A DNA stretch of 64,000 nt from Pseudoflavitalea rhizosphaerae (GTDB taxonomy: Bacteria; Bacteroidota; Bacteroidia; Chitinophagales; Chitinophagaceae), in contig NZ_RCSU01000002.1 of assembly GCF_003991355.1 (NCBI RefSeq), positions 186,001 through 250,000 on the forward strand, written 5' to 3'. The notes beneath the pieces were generated by a model. It did no database searches, had not been told where the DNA came from, and saw only the letters and a list, made by a program, of their open reading frames with translations. Position numbers and translations under genes: made by a program. This document shows positions 1 through 9,470 of this stretch, piece by piece; the stretch's first letter is position 1; each line of letters begins with the position of its first letter.

Positions 1-1057
1 GACGGTCACGTGCATCATAGACCATCCATACGGGTCCGGCACCTGGTACTTTTTTAATGATCATCCGGCCGCGCTCATCATATTCATAGCGGAAGCAGTA
101 TTCACTGGCGATAGCTGCTGTCAGTGTCCAATTACCCGCTTGTAAGAGCTCCACACCTCTGGGCTGGATAACACAGCGTAGCTGGCTCAGATCATCGTAT
201 AGATAGTAGGTGCATAACCAACCTGTATAACCAGTTCCCGATCCGTTGTCGTCAGCAGCGGTCAGTTGTACTTTTTTGCAGATTATTTTTCCCTCCTTAT
301 CCTTAAATTCTATCACCTGCTTGTTGTGCTCATCCACCATCACATTTTTATAAAGTTCTCCGGCGGGGTAAGCACCTGCAGAAGCATAGGTCCCCAGGCC
401 ACCAGCCACATCGGTAACGGTCCAGATACGTACTGCATCAGCAGCGGTATTGATCCGGTATTTGATTTTTATGGATCTTCTGGCTGCCTCAGTGGCCTGT
501 CCTGCAGTGCCGGCCCAACTGTTGCCGGGAGCAAAGGTTTCCAATACGCGGTTAAGGGGGGACGCCTCAAATACGGTTTGTCCGTAAAAGAAGGTCTCTC
601 CCTGCCCGGCAATCGGGTTGACAGTTGCACTGGCATTACTGTAAAAAGCTGTCTGTTGCTGAAAGGGATTCGGTTTAAATAAACCATCGGAGACAGAAGT
701 ATTACCATCGGTATTGTTGGCTGGTGAAGAAAGGTATTTGAACTGCTCGCGGCCAAACTGATCATATACCACTGGGCTCACCATATCCGCAGCACTCCCG
801 CGTGTTGGCCAGGAACCTTGTTTGGTCACGGTTTGCAAAAGTCGCCCCAGTCCATCGAAATATTGTGTGGTTTGTTTGACATCCCTCACAGGCCTTGTCA
901 CCAGCGTGGCAGGATTGGTTTCAGGTGCGGCCCCCTCCCAGATCCGGATAAAATTAACCTTTGAATTTGCAGGATAGGGAGCTGGGGGATTCTGAGCGCA
1001 GAGATTTACAGAGCTCATCATCCAGCATAAAATCAGCAATAATCTGCCGGTATTCAT
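1..1057 (-). CDS. DUF6443 / RHS-repeat surface protein, N-terminal part (runs off the window)
   Basis: The frame is open from an ATG at 1057 to the left edge, so about 352 N-terminal residues are visible and the C-terminus is missing. The start is followed by a signal peptide (MNTGRLLLILCWMMSSVNLCAQ). Next comes a region typical of DUF6443 proteins (NFIRIWEGAAPETNP, then YFDGLGRLLQTV and YDQFGREQFKYL), and the visible part ends in YD-repeat sequence (YEYDERGRMI, VYDARDR). Family knowledge: these large secreted Bacteroidota proteins have an N-terminal DUF6443 region followed by RHS/YD repeats and a variable C-terminus, which may be a toxin or an adhesin. The C-terminus needed to decide lies outside. 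It is the third gene of a minus-strand RHS locus. Confidence 0.85.
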   Translation of the reverse strand, partial: MNTGRLLLILCWMMSSVNLCAQNPPAPYPANSKVNFIRIWEGAAPETNPATLVTRPVRDVKQTTQYFDGLGRLLQTVTKQGSWPTRGSAADMVSPVVYDQFGREQFKYLSSPANNTDGNTSVSDGLFKPNPFQQQTAFYSNASATVNPIAGQGETFFYGQTVFEASPLNRVLETFAPGNSWAGTAGQATEAARRSIKIKYRINTAADAVRIWTVTDVAGGLGTYASAGAYPAGELYKNVMVDEHNKQVIEFKDKEGKIICKKVQLTAADDNGSGTGYTGWLCTYYLYDDLSQLRCVIQPRGVELLQAGNWTLTAAIASEYCFRYEYDERGRMIIKKVPGAGPVWMVYDARDR

Positions 1058-1150
1058 TTCTTCAGGTTTAATAGTAAGGTTGTACACAAACTCCCACACG
1101 CGTTGCTGGTAAAAAAATATCCAGTTCGAGATATGGGTTGCTAATAATGT

Positions 1151-4100
1151 TTACTCCAAAGTATAGCTGCCTATTATGGTTATATAGTCAGTGAAATCTT
1201 GTCCCATGATATTCACTTTCCCATCGGGATAGAATACCAGTGTTCCAGACCAGTTGGAATTGGTAGCTGTTAGATTCAGGTACTTGGCTGAAGCAGGTAT
1301 GAACAAAATGCCATCCAATTGACCGATTTGCCCATATACCATGGTGCTTGGAGCCTTCATGAGCGTAAGCCTGAAATTTACCGTTCCCTGGTCATAGCTG
1401 AAATCCGAATAAACAGAGGACCATGTGCAACAAGGCGTAAACAACCAGTAAGGAACGCAGGGAGCATGTATGGCAGCATAGGCTGGGCCTTCTGCATCGA
1501 TCTCCTGATTGGCCTTCAGGTTAGCATCCGTCACGCTGAGGAAGGATCCATGTTTACCGGCAGGCACTATATAGTTCACGCCATTGCTCTGATAACCTGT
1601 CTGACATGGGCCTGGTGCGTATACTCTTCTGGATTGCTCTGTATTGACAAAGGGATAATTCAGGTTCTCCAGGTATTTGTACTGGAATCTTTTTAAGATA
1701 TTATTATCCTGGTCCCTGACAAGGGTCAACCGTCCCCTGTCATCGTATTCATAGGAATTTTTTTTACCGGCGTGATCTTTTTGGGAATCAACATCACCAT
1801 AAAAATTGAAAGTAGTTGTTTGCACAAGGGCCCCCGGCAGTTGAGTGCGCAGTTTATCCAGTTCCTGTTCCAGAAGTGAATTGCCATCAGGCCAATTAAG
1901 GATATCTGTATTCAGCAAAGCGGCGGCTGATGCATGGTCTTTGCCTTGAATGGAGGCTACCGGGAATCTTCCAAAATAAGCATATATGAATGACTCTTTC
2001 TGGCCTCCGGGCTTTTCAATTTCCAGCACATTGCCATTATTGTCATATTTATTGATGGCATACTTCAGGAAATAATTGCCGTTACCCGTTCTACGTTGTA
2101 CAGAAGATAGGGCTATCAGGCTATTGCTATTGAAATAGGCATAATTAAATTTATTCCCTTCCAGGAATGCGGTGCCTTTGTATGAATCTACTGTAATTGG
2201 ATCTGATATCCTGTTTCGGTTCTTCATTTCCGTGAGCAAGGGATCGGAAGGATAATTATAAGGATATGTATACCTGGTCTCCAGTAGGCTTCCATCGCTC
2301 TTACTGTCTATTTGCTTAATGATATTGCCGTAAGTATCGTATTCATTCGTCTTTTCCACGAGCAGTTCGCGGTTGAATTCATCATAAGTATATTGCTTGA
2401 TATTAACCGGCTTGAAAAAGTGCGTATAGTGATAATACGAGGTCATGGCAGGGAAAGTTTCTACATCTGAGCCAACGCAATTGATGGAATAATCAAGCAT
2501 TACCGCCCTTACAAAATTGTCAGTAGTGAACCCGATACGGTTGTAGGTGGTCTGGGTTTTGGTCAGTAGTTTATTGGCTGCTGAATAGGTTCTTTCCTCC
2601 AGCAATTTGCCTCTTTCAAATTCAGTAGAGTTAAATGGCACTTTAGGCATCCGGTCGTAGTTCCATTGATACACCGGCGCTATATCTTTATAGCCGAGGT
2701 CTTCGTTGGAAAAAGTGTAGTTCTTGTACGAGCCATCCTGGAAGCGCTCTGTAACATATGTATAACCAATATGCCGTCCTGAGGAGGTGGAAGAAGCTGG
2801 AACGATGGAAGAAGAACTTGAGACCATAGCATAAAAGCCTCCCTGATTGAAAGTCCAATTGTACCGGGCCTTACCTACCAGGATGCCACTGGAACCGGAA
2901 CCTGTACCTGTTGCGGGATTGTAATCGGTGACGTATAAATAATCCCTCCATGTTTTATTTCCGAAATTGTCAAAGTTCTCGATTTTTTTCAGTCTTGCTC
3001 CTCCGGCAATGCCCGTCTGTTGGGTCAGCATCACATCGGTAGAGCCCGGTTCATACCAGGCATAGGCGCGATAATCGTGATTCTCAAAAGTAAAAACAGA
3101 TTTGCCACCAGTGGGATACCGGATCTCTTTGAGAAGGAACGCCAGGGAAGCACCAGCTACTGGCTGTCTGATCTGTCCCAGATTGTCATACATTTTATAT
3201 GTCTGTAAAGGAGTTTTTTCCAGAAAGTAACGATTGGCAAACCCCCAATGATCAGAGATCTCGGCAGCATATCCAGCCACCCAGTCGCCAGCATAGGTGA
3301 ATTGATAAGATTGCGGATCAGAGTTGAGATCCCCCGTCAACACAACGGAATTCAGTCTTAACCGCTCCAAAGAATTTTCTGTATAATTGAATTTGGCTTT
3401 TAAACGGTTGTAATATCTCACATTCGGCAGATCGCGGCTATTGAATGAGCTGACATGCCGGACTGCTATACTATCAAGTTTGAGCCAGATGAATTTAGTT
3501 GATGGCTCACTGGGAGTTGGTGTGGCCTCTGAAGGATTTGCCGTGAAATAAGGAATATTGGCTGTCATATTCAGGCCAAGAAAGCCGTTGTAACTAACGG
3601 GAAGGTCGCCATTAGAGTTCCTCAGGATCTCCATATACAATGACCATGGATATTTGAGCTCATTGCTTTTGGACGTATGAAAATAGATATTTGTATTGCT
3701 TTTGGTATGATTGATCTCCCTGAGATAAACCGGAGAAGTAATAGAACCTGAGATACCGGATTTATAGCCTCCGTAAAGGCCCCAGCGCGACATGAATCCT
3801 GCTCCACCAATATCACCGCTGGTACAGCCATTTTGGAACTGGTAAAAGCTAAGGGAGGACTGGTAAGGGCCTCTTTCGTAATGGAAAGTAACCATATCCC
3901 CGGCAGGATCCGTTATGCTTACAAGATACCAACTGGTGGCCATGGTATTGGATGGCCAGTCATATTCAGAACTGAAGCCATTTCTTGCAGTCATCCCTAC
4001 AGAATATTCTATTGCATTATCTGTTCCGAATGTGTACTGAATGCCCCTGGCATCGATCAGGGTAAACTTGTTAAAGGTTTTTCTTGACAATCCAAAATAA

Positions 4101-4714
4101 CAATTGCAGCTCTGCTGTACGAAGGTTGTTTTGAAATCGGCAGGATCGAACACAACCTTGAAATATTCATCGGACTGCACTTTCCAGTTGCCGGTATGGT
4201 CCAAATAGAATTTACCGGACTTGCCGAGAAAGTTGAAACTGAACACATCGGGCTCACGATCTTTAAAGAGCCCACCACTTACGAAATTTCCATCAGGCGT
4301 ATACCAACTGGTGGCTGCCAGCAAATTATGTGAGTAATAAAAACCCATACCTGTTATGTTGATGGGGTCAGTACCTGTTACCTCGTACTCATCCGGCAGG
4401 TGTCTTACTGTGCGCGTGATGGCACCTCCTGCATCCACGTTCCAATTCAATCCCACCCAGGAAGGGTGCATATCCGGTCTGAAACCGGAGGCATTATAGC
4501 TTAACGAAACGGGAAGCGTTATATAATCCGTTTTGATGGTGTAGATCGGTACATCTATTTGAGGAAGGCCCGTATACATGGAAACAGCCATTTCCCCATA
4601 TTGTCCGATACCGGCGGCATTCGGTGTGGGCCTTGTAGGTGATACAGGAGTAAGTTGAGGTTTGGCAATCTTACACGATAATAAAAACAATACGGTAATT
4701 AGATATTTTGTCAT
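1151..4714 (-). CDS. RHS-repeat surface protein with DUF5977-like C-terminal domain
   Basis: Large secreted protein of 1187 residues from the chosen start at 4714, which opens a clear signal peptide (MTKYLITVLFLLSCKIAKPQ). An in-frame ATG at 4813, directly after the upstream stop, would add 33 residues without signal character. The N-terminal region (GIGQYGEMAVSMYTGLPQIDVPIY) is typical of Bacteroidota RHS proteins. Scattered YD repeats follow (YDTYGNIIKQIDS, YDDRGRLTLVRDQDNN). Around residues 1020-1090 there is a DUF5977-like module (Cys-rich, YIVPAGKHGSFLS, QEIDAEGPAYAAIHAPC). The tail ends in a small beta-rich domain with no recognisable toxin motif. Its role at the surface is not established. 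Confidence 0.8.
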   Translation of the reverse strand: MTKYLITVLFLLSCKIAKPQLTPVSPTRPTPNAAGIGQYGEMAVSMYTGLPQIDVPIYTIKTDYITLPVSLSYNASGFRPDMHPSWVGLNWNVDAGGAITRTVRHLPDEYEVTGTDPINITGMGFYYSHNLLAATSWYTPDGNFVSGGLFKDREPDVFSFNFLGKSGKFYLDHTGNWKVQSDEYFKVVFDPADFKTTFVQQSCNCYFGLSRKTFNKFTLIDARGIQYTFGTDNAIEYSVGMTARNGFSSEYDWPSNTMATSWYLVSITDPAGDMVTFHYERGPYQSSLSFYQFQNGCTSGDIGGAGFMSRWGLYGGYKSGISGSITSPVYLREINHTKSNTNIYFHTSKSNELKYPWSLYMEILRNSNGDLPVSYNGFLGLNMTANIPYFTANPSEATPTPSEPSTKFIWLKLDSIAVRHVSSFNSRDLPNVRYYNRLKAKFNYTENSLERLRLNSVVLTGDLNSDPQSYQFTYAGDWVAGYAAEISDHWGFANRYFLEKTPLQTYKMYDNLGQIRQPVAGASLAFLLKEIRYPTGGKSVFTFENHDYRAYAWYEPGSTDVMLTQQTGIAGGARLKKIENFDNFGNKTWRDYLYVTDYNPATGTGSGSSGILVGKARYNWTFNQGGFYAMVSSSSSIVPASSTSSGRHIGYTYVTERFQDGSYKNYTFSNEDLGYKDIAPVYQWNYDRMPKVPFNSTEFERGKLLEERTYSAANKLLTKTQTTYNRIGFTTDNFVRAVMLDYSINCVGSDVETFPAMTSYYHYTHFFKPVNIKQYTYDEFNRELLVEKTNEYDTYGNIIKQIDSKSDGSLLETRYTYPYNYPSDPLLTEMKNRNRISDPITVDSYKGTAFLEGNKFNYAYFNSNSLIALSSVQRRTGNGNYFLKYAINKYDNNGNVLEIEKPGGQKESFIYAYFGRFPVASIQGKDHASAAALLNTDILNWPDGNSLLEQELDKLRTQLPGALVQTTTFNFYGDVDSQKDHAGKKNSYEYDDRGRLTLVRDQDNNILKRFQYKYLENLNYPFVNTEQSRRVYAPGPCQTGYQSNGVNYIVPAGKHGSFLSVTDANLKANQEIDAEGPAYAAIHAPCVPYWLFTPCCTWSSVYSDFSYDQGTVNFRLTLMKAPSTMVYGQIGQLDGILFIPASAKYLNLTATNSNWSGTLVFYPDGKVNIMGQDFTDYITIIGSYTLE

Positions 4715-4813
4715 TCTACACGGTTTATGGAAGTTATGACAGGCTCTTGTTATAAGCCCTTGGAAAAGAAGGGCTGTGTCTTGACTAATCTTGCTTTCGT
4801 ATATAAGGTTCAT

Positions 4814-6289
4814 TTAAAATCGATAACCTACTCTAAACTTAACAGGCTGTGATCTCGGTGTCTGCCGATAACTCAAAAAATCCCATAATAATTGCAGTTG
4901 TGTTTTCTTAAAAACTTTACTCTTTAACGACAGTATCTTACTCACGCCCACCAAACCACTTTCCTGCCATTTGTCAATGCCGTTCAAATCAGTGAGCGAG
5001 CGGAAAGGTTGCTGGTAATTATACTCGAATCCCCCGGTAGCATAGAAGCTGCCTTTCACATTGACATCAACAAAAGAACGAAGTCCTACTCCCTGATGGG
5101 TAACCGCAATATGTTGGATATCCCGGCCCCATCCGACCTTATAGCTGGCGCCAACACCGATGGTGCTTTTATCATTGAGCTTGTAGCCTACGGACAGACC
5201 AAGGTCAGTAGTAGTAGGAAACCAATTGCTGGAAGGTTGGCTTTGCAGGTTGGTACCATATTCCAATCGTTGCAGGAATGTCTTTGTCTTTTGATGGTTG
5301 GGCTTGAAATCAGGCATGTCCAGCTCTCCGCCACCACCCAATTGGTTCAGCTTGTCTTTGAGCTGAGCAAGTTGACCTTGTGCATCCTGTATGTTTTGCT
5401 GAAAGCTGGCCATGGCATTGGGGCCACCCGCTGAGATCCGGTCTTGTAAGATGCCCTGTACACTCGACCTGGTTTGCAAGCCGGCGAGACTGACCTGGGA
5501 AGCGTAATTGCCAGGAAGCCGGAACAAACTGGCGAGTAGGGAATGCTCATGGAGGAACTGCCGGAAAGCAGGAAGCTTTTGCAACAGAGCAATCGCCTGC
5601 TCCTGTAACCTCGACGGATCTTCCAGTAAGTTTTTGTACTCCTGAACTTGCTGCTTATAGTAGTAGGCTTGTTGTTGATATCGTTGAAATTCTTTAGTGT
5701 ACCCGAATCGTTTTAATTGATCGTTCAACACATCCTGGCGTTCAAGCAGGTATTGCTGAATCTGCTCTGTGGTGTGCAGCCTCCCCTTCAACTCGTTTAC
5801 TCTGTGTAGCGCATTTTGTACAGGCGCTGACAATGCCTGGGCATTCGGTAACAGATTGGAGTGGGCTGTAAGAAATTGCAGGGAAGTAGAAAGCGTGTCA
5901 AGATGAGGTAAGTATTCACCAGTACTACTTACATTGTCTATAGGTATTATTAATTGCTTTTGTAATTGCGCATACTTTTCTTCTACATTGCCAAACAATG
6001 CTTCCGCCTGTAACGAATCTTTCCGGGCGAGTTTCTTCTTCAGGCGTACTTCTTGTTGAGCGAGTTGCTGAAGGGCTTTTTGAGATTTAGCGAGCAACCT
6101 GGCTTCGAGGGAAGTTGTTTTTTGTTGAAGTTGACTTAAAAAACGAGCGGGGAACTGGGCAAGCTTATTGCCGGAAGAAACATCCTCTTGCGATCTGACT
6201 ATAGTGGATACAGTCAGCAGAAACAAACACAACATGAGGCTCGTGCAATTCACGGAAAAAGGTTTAATGGTCCACTTAAAATACCACAT
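4814..6289 (-). CDS. Exported coiled-coil protein with C-terminal beta-barrel-like region
   Basis: 491 residues. An N-terminal hydrophobic stretch (about 17-33) ending in VRSQ looks like a signal peptide. Residues about 45-330 are rich in Gln, Leu and Lys with heptad character (QLQQKTTSLEARLLAKSQ), so long coiled coils are expected. From about 345 the sequence turns to alternating beta-strand pattern with glycines (LGLSVGYKLNDKSTIGVGASY) and ends in an aromatic Phe (FRVGYRF), as outer-membrane barrels do. It is first in the minus-strand locus and its stop abuts the next gene, suggesting co-transcription. I infer an outer-membrane partner of the two RHS proteins; I do not recognise a named family. 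Confidence 0.75.
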   Translation of the reverse strand: MWYFKWTIKPFSVNCTSLMLCLFLLTVSTIVRSQEDVSSGNKLAQFPARFLSQLQQKTTSLEARLLAKSQKALQQLAQQEVRLKKKLARKDSLQAEALFGNVEEKYAQLQKQLIIPIDNVSSTGEYLPHLDTLSTSLQFLTAHSNLLPNAQALSAPVQNALHRVNELKGRLHTTEQIQQYLLERQDVLNDQLKRFGYTKEFQRYQQQAYYYKQQVQEYKNLLEDPSRLQEQAIALLQKLPAFRQFLHEHSLLASLFRLPGNYASQVSLAGLQTRSSVQGILQDRISAGGPNAMASFQQNIQDAQGQLAQLKDKLNQLGGGGELDMPDFKPNHQKTKTFLQRLEYGTNLQSQPSSNWFPTTTDLGLSVGYKLNDKSTIGVGASYKVGWGRDIQHIAVTHQGVGLRSFVDVNVKGSFYATGGFEYNYQQPFRSLTDLNGIDKWQESGLVGVSKILSLKSKVFKKTQLQLLWDFLSYRQTPRSQPVKFRVGYRF

Positions 6290-6570
6290 CTAATCTAATT
6301 CAAAAAATCAAATTCAAGTTAATCTCATATGAAAATTGTACAAGTGTGTCAATATTCTTGGTAAGTGTGTGCATTTGGGCGAAAAGCGTAGAAAGCTTAA
6401 TCTTTTATTTTCGAAAAAAGGCAAGTGGGTATTTATGAAGAATATTCGAACTCGCAGATTGGGGACTTCAAAAACTAATGGTAGATTTCATGTCATCAAC
6501 ATAAATCCCGTCTTTATTATTACATGGTTTAAATTTTCGTTTATTGCTTAAGAAATTAATTTCGCTATTT
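6290..6570. other. AT-rich intergenic region upstream of the RHS locus
   Basis: 281 bp between the RHS locus and the next minus-strand gene. It is visibly AT-rich, with A and T runs. The short open frames across it lack any recognisable protein character. It presumably carries the RHS locus promoter and the end of the 7215-6571 transcript, but I could not pick out a convincing -7 element or terminator hairpin. Confidence 0.4.
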
Positions 6571-7215
6571 CTATCTCAGCTTATAATTCACAATATGCTT
6601 TATCTCCCCCACTCCTACAATCCTCTCCCCTTCTCCAAATTCAAATTTCATTTTCTCAGTAAGTTTTCCAGCAAACTGTTCAACAGCAATTATTTTTATT
6701 TCAGCTTCTACAGTATCGCCTGGGAAAACAATCTTTCTATCAATGAAAGTCTGTTGTCCGGATGTATGCATCTCTGAAAAAGGGAATTTAATATGCGGCC
6801 TATACCCTGAAAACGCAGGAGATTGTCGTCCTCCTTCTTCAGTAGGCAAATACGTTAAGGTCGCAATGAAATCTGCCTCGCCTTTATCTACCTGAAACTT
6901 ATTGTTGTGGAAATAGTCAAACGCAGATGCTTCAATATCACCACCCGTCAATTCATTATTTTCCTCGTCAAGTAGTTTGTAATTTATTTGATCCCGGCCA
7001 ATAGTTGCTTCTCCGTCAAGACCTAATAATATTGTGTAAAATGCATCCCGCAAAGTTGCACCTAGTATTTGCCGTAATCTTTCGGTTTGTATATCGTCAA
7101 AGTTAAGTGCCTTGATTAATGCAGAAACGTCCGCACTGCTTCCTGATTCAAAATAGGATTCAATCAAATACTGACGTTCCAGGTAAAAGTTCTTTACAAA
7201 TTCCTCTACTGTCAT
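6571..7215 (-). CDS. Unknown protein with C-terminal EF-Tu domain III-like fold
   Basis: 214 residues with no signal peptide, so probably cytoplasmic. The C-terminal half (about 113-210) follows EF-Tu domain III signature by signature: EEGGRQSPAFSGYRP (126-140) corresponds to EF-Tu EEGGRHTPFFxGYRP, FPGDTVE (164-170) to MPGDN, and EGERIVGVGEI (195-205) to REGGRTVGAGVV. There is no GTPase domain and no domain II. The N-terminal half (1-105; motif LLGLDGEATIG, GGDIEASAFDYF) is a separate acidic domain that I associate only loosely with immunity-like or unknown proteins. Domain III binds aminoacyl-tRNA and EF-Ts in the parent protein; whether this one binds either is unknown. Confidence 0.75.
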   Translation of the reverse strand: MTVEEFVKNFYLERQYLIESYFESGSSADVSALIKALNFDDIQTERLRQILGATLRDAFYTILLGLDGEATIGRDQINYKLLDEENNELTGGDIEASAFDYFHNNKFQVDKGEADFIATLTYLPTEEGGRQSPAFSGYRPHIKFPFSEMHTSGQQTFIDRKIVFPGDTVEAEIKIIAVEQFAGKLTEKMKFEFGEGERIVGVGEIKHIVNYKLR

Positions 7216-7305
7216 GAGAATTACGGGGCTATCTAAATCAATACGGCTGTATACTATTTAAGGAAGTAATAATCTGCTTTAGCAGTATCATTCTAAGCAA
7301 AGCGG

Positions 7306-7692
7306 CTACTGATTCTGCTTTTCCAACAACCGCATTATCTTGTCATTCATCGCCATCTGATTTTCTATAAGTTTCGTCACCAACACCATCAGCTTTTCAT
7401 CAACCCCATTATAATTATTGATCCCAGCCGCTGGTGAATTACTTCCAATCTCAATAAAATGCCCGGTCGAAGATGTAATCAAATTTATCGGGTCAACTTT
7501 CAAATATTCAGCAACCTTCTGAATTAAGTCAATTGTGATCTTACTCTCCCCTCTTTCATACTTAGTATAAGCAGCTTCAGTTATACCTATATGATCCGCA
7601 ACATCAGCAGCTTTCTTCTCTCTTATCTTCCTTATCTTATATAAGTTCCTTCCCACCATCTTATTCTCCAACACAGTAAATTCCTGCTCCAT
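7306..7692 (-). CDS. XRE-family helix-turn-helix regulator
   Basis: 128 residues. Residues about 13-72 form a Cro/C1-type helix-turn-helix: IRKIREKKAADVADHIGI, then EAAYTKYERGESKI as recognition helix and following turn, then LIQKVAEYLKVDP. The C-terminal part (about 95-128) is a short amphipathic helix rich in Met and Leu that could mediate dimerisation. It is transcribed divergently from the 7904 gene and lies 90 bp upstream of the EF-Tu-like gene on the same strand, so the two may be co-transcribed. Such one-domain regulators often act on their own promoter, but no operator was identified here. Confidence 0.9.
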   Translation of the reverse strand: MEQEFTVLENKMVGRNLYKIRKIREKKAADVADHIGITEAAYTKYERGESKITIDLIQKVAEYLKVDPINLITSSTGHFIEIGSNSPAAGINNYNGVDEKLMVLVTKLIENQMAMNDKIMRLLEKQNQ

Positions 7693-7750
7693 ATTCAGTT
7701 GTTTTAAAGTTGAAATTATTCAGATACACAACCATCCAATCCCCTCTTAA

Positions 7751-7758
7751 CAAATATA
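7751..7758 (-). promoter_or_regulatory. Candidate Bacteroidota -7 element for the XRE gene
   Basis: On the minus strand this reads TATATTTG, an exact match to the Bacteroidota -7 consensus TAnnTTTG, 59 bp upstream of the XRE start codon. No clear -33 TTG is seen at the usual spacing, so the call rests on the -7 element and position. Confidence 0.4.
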
Positions 7759-7903
7759 ATTAATCCAAATTTGCATAAGAAATAAGTTTAACCAATGCCA
7801 ATCGGGTATGCCTCACAGATACCCTTCACTCTTCAGGAAAATCATTACCAGGACATGCTACGTCAAACTGTATTTTTTAACCAGTTAAAATCTACTTTTT
7901 TTT

Positions 7904-8179
7904 ATGTCCTGTATTCAAACCACGGATCAACAGATCCCAACAATCTCATTTCCACCGGAAATACAAGCCAATCCTGCAATTGGCATTCGTCAGTTCTTCA
8001 ATGGAGATTCCCTTGAAAAAGTCCGTAAAGACCTGGAAGATCTCCGCGACACCACCATCACGGAATCCTACGGCGACTTAGACAAACAAGACAAATGGCT
8101 CCTTATCGATTTCCTCCGCCGCATCGGCAACCTCATTGAGCTCGCACACCTGATCAATTCCACAGAGCCATCCAACTAA
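7904..8179 (+). CDS. Small conserved-looking hypothetical protein
   Basis: 91 residues, predicted cytoplasmic. I do not recognise a family. The N-terminus is low in structure (PTISFPPEIQANPAIG). The remainder is charged and helical (DSLEKVRKDLEDLRDT, DKWLLIDFLRRIGNLIELAHLI), so a small helical bundle is likely. It starts a plus-strand run with the HEPN and RteC genes and is divergent from the XRE regulator. An overlapping frame at 7795-8016 is less protein-like and was rejected. Confidence 0.6.
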   Translation: MSCIQTTDQQIPTISFPPEIQANPAIGIRQFFNGDSLEKVRKDLEDLRDTTITESYGDLDKQDKWLLIDFLRRIGNLIELAHLINSTEPSN

Positions 8180-8297
8180 TTATTTCTTTTCTTCCAATTG
8201 TTCGTTGTAGCAGGGAAATTAATATTTTGTTGTCAGCTTCTGCAACCCGCAGAAGCTCCCTGCCCAACGAATCCAATCTTAATCTAAAACTTGTTAC

Positions 8298-9140
8298 ATG
8301 CAATCAAATCCACTCCTGCAAAAGGTTTCAGACATCATTACCAAATCAGTTCCTGCCTCCAGGATCGTACTGCTCGCCTACTGCAATAAGGAAAAACAAG
8401 CCTTTACCATTTTCTCTGAACCCGGCTTTCTCCTCCAAAATCCTGCAGAATTGCAGTTATTCGTACTGGCCGATGTCCCAAATATGGACAGACATGCAGC
8501 CATCGATAAGATTGAACAAAGATGCCAGGGCTTCATTCCGGTCTGTATCATCCTTATGAACAAAAATGAGTTTGCTAATTTACTCCTGCAGGGAAATCGC
8601 TTTGCTATTACAGTTATGCAATCCTCACAGCTTATCTATGATAAAGATTCAAACCTGGGAGCGCTTCCCGTAGGCCAGGACACCACAAACCATAACCCGG
8701 AGCTGATCTCCTGGTACAGGCGGGGCCTCGCTTTCCGGGAAATGGCAGGTACTCAATTCAAAGCAGGGGAATACGACACAGCTGCTTTCTGTATGCACGT
8801 CTCTGCAGAACAATTCCTGTGTATGCTAATGCAAACGAGCATCGGGTACCGATTAGGCACACATAATATAGACAGGCAAATTCACCTCCTGCAATTTTAT
8901 GTACCTGAAATCCGAAATGTGTTTTGCAGAGAATCTGCCATTGACAAACAAAGGATCCAATCTTTGAGAATCAATTATGTTCGCTTTATGCACAAGGCTG
9001 AAAATACCGTAGACGAAAACGAAGTGGAGGATTACCTGGATGAACTGTATAAACTTCAACTCATGGCCGAGAGCCTCTTCTATGCCCAGACGGCTATCTT
9101 CCAACACATAAACAAGCTTTCACAAGTTCCACATATATGA
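8298..9140 (+). CDS. HEPN-domain protein with N-terminal nucleotidyltransferase-like region
   Basis: 280 residues, cytoplasmic. Residues about 138-270 fit a HEPN domain: FREMAGTQFKAGEYDTAAF, then CMHVSAEQFLCMLMQT, a LGTHNIDRQI segment corresponding to the THDL motif, and a long C-terminal helix (VEDYLDELYKLQLMAESLFY). A clear Rx4-6H ribonuclease motif is not visible, so it may be a non-catalytic HEPN. The N-terminal 115 residues (SRIVLLAYCNKEKQAFTIF) look like the alpha/beta core of a MNT-type nucleotidyltransferase without its GSx10DxD active site. It sits 330 bp before the RteC gene. A role with RteC is inferred from position only. Confidence 0.75.
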   Translation: MQSNPLLQKVSDIITKSVPASRIVLLAYCNKEKQAFTIFSEPGFLLQNPAELQLFVLADVPNMDRHAAIDKIEQRCQGFIPVCIILMNKNEFANLLLQGNRFAITVMQSSQLIYDKDSNLGALPVGQDTTNHNPELISWYRRGLAFREMAGTQFKAGEYDTAAFCMHVSAEQFLCMLMQTSIGYRLGTHNIDRQIHLLQFYVPEIRNVFCRESAIDKQRIQSLRINYVRFMHKAENTVDENEVEDYLDELYKLQLMAESLFYAQTAIFQHINKLSQVPHI

Positions 9141-9470
9141 GGTCTCACCTACACAATCAAAATTCCCTGATTGAAACCAACATCGTTAATGAAATCCAAA
9201 ACATTCTCAGTAAAAGTTAACCTGTATTTATTTCTGCACATATTTGCTTCTTTATGTCACACAGGAATTTTAAAAAAACAGGTAATAAATTTCATTTTTA
9301 CTCAAAAAAAAATCCGACCTTAAACATAACCCACGGTTTATTTTTTCACCACTCTGGTATTTTTACATCATCTGTATCAAATACCTGTCAGCAACTCAAG
9401 GTTCTGAATTCATAGTAGCAGGTTTCTGAAAAACGGGTAGCATAGATAGCATTCAATTTTCTCATTTAAA
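9141..9470 (+). other. 330-bp AT-rich leader between HEPN and RteC genes
   Basis: No credible gene was found. The stretch has A and T runs (around 9270-9320) and presumably carries the promoter of the RteC gene. No strong hairpin or exact TAnnTTTG element at a fitting distance was identified. Confidence 0.35.

Noticed and set aside
266-682. Plus-strand open frame opposite the DUF6443 gene
   Set aside because: The minus strand carries a clear DUF6443/YD-repeat protein over the same bases.
7795-8016. Open frame of 73 residues before and over the 7904 gene
   Set aside because: It overlaps the more protein-like 91-residue frame and shows no helix or strand pattern of its own.
8227-8559. Open frame overlapping the HEPN gene start
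   Set aside because: It is in another frame, has low-complexity character and lacks protein motifs; the HEPN frame is clearly coding.
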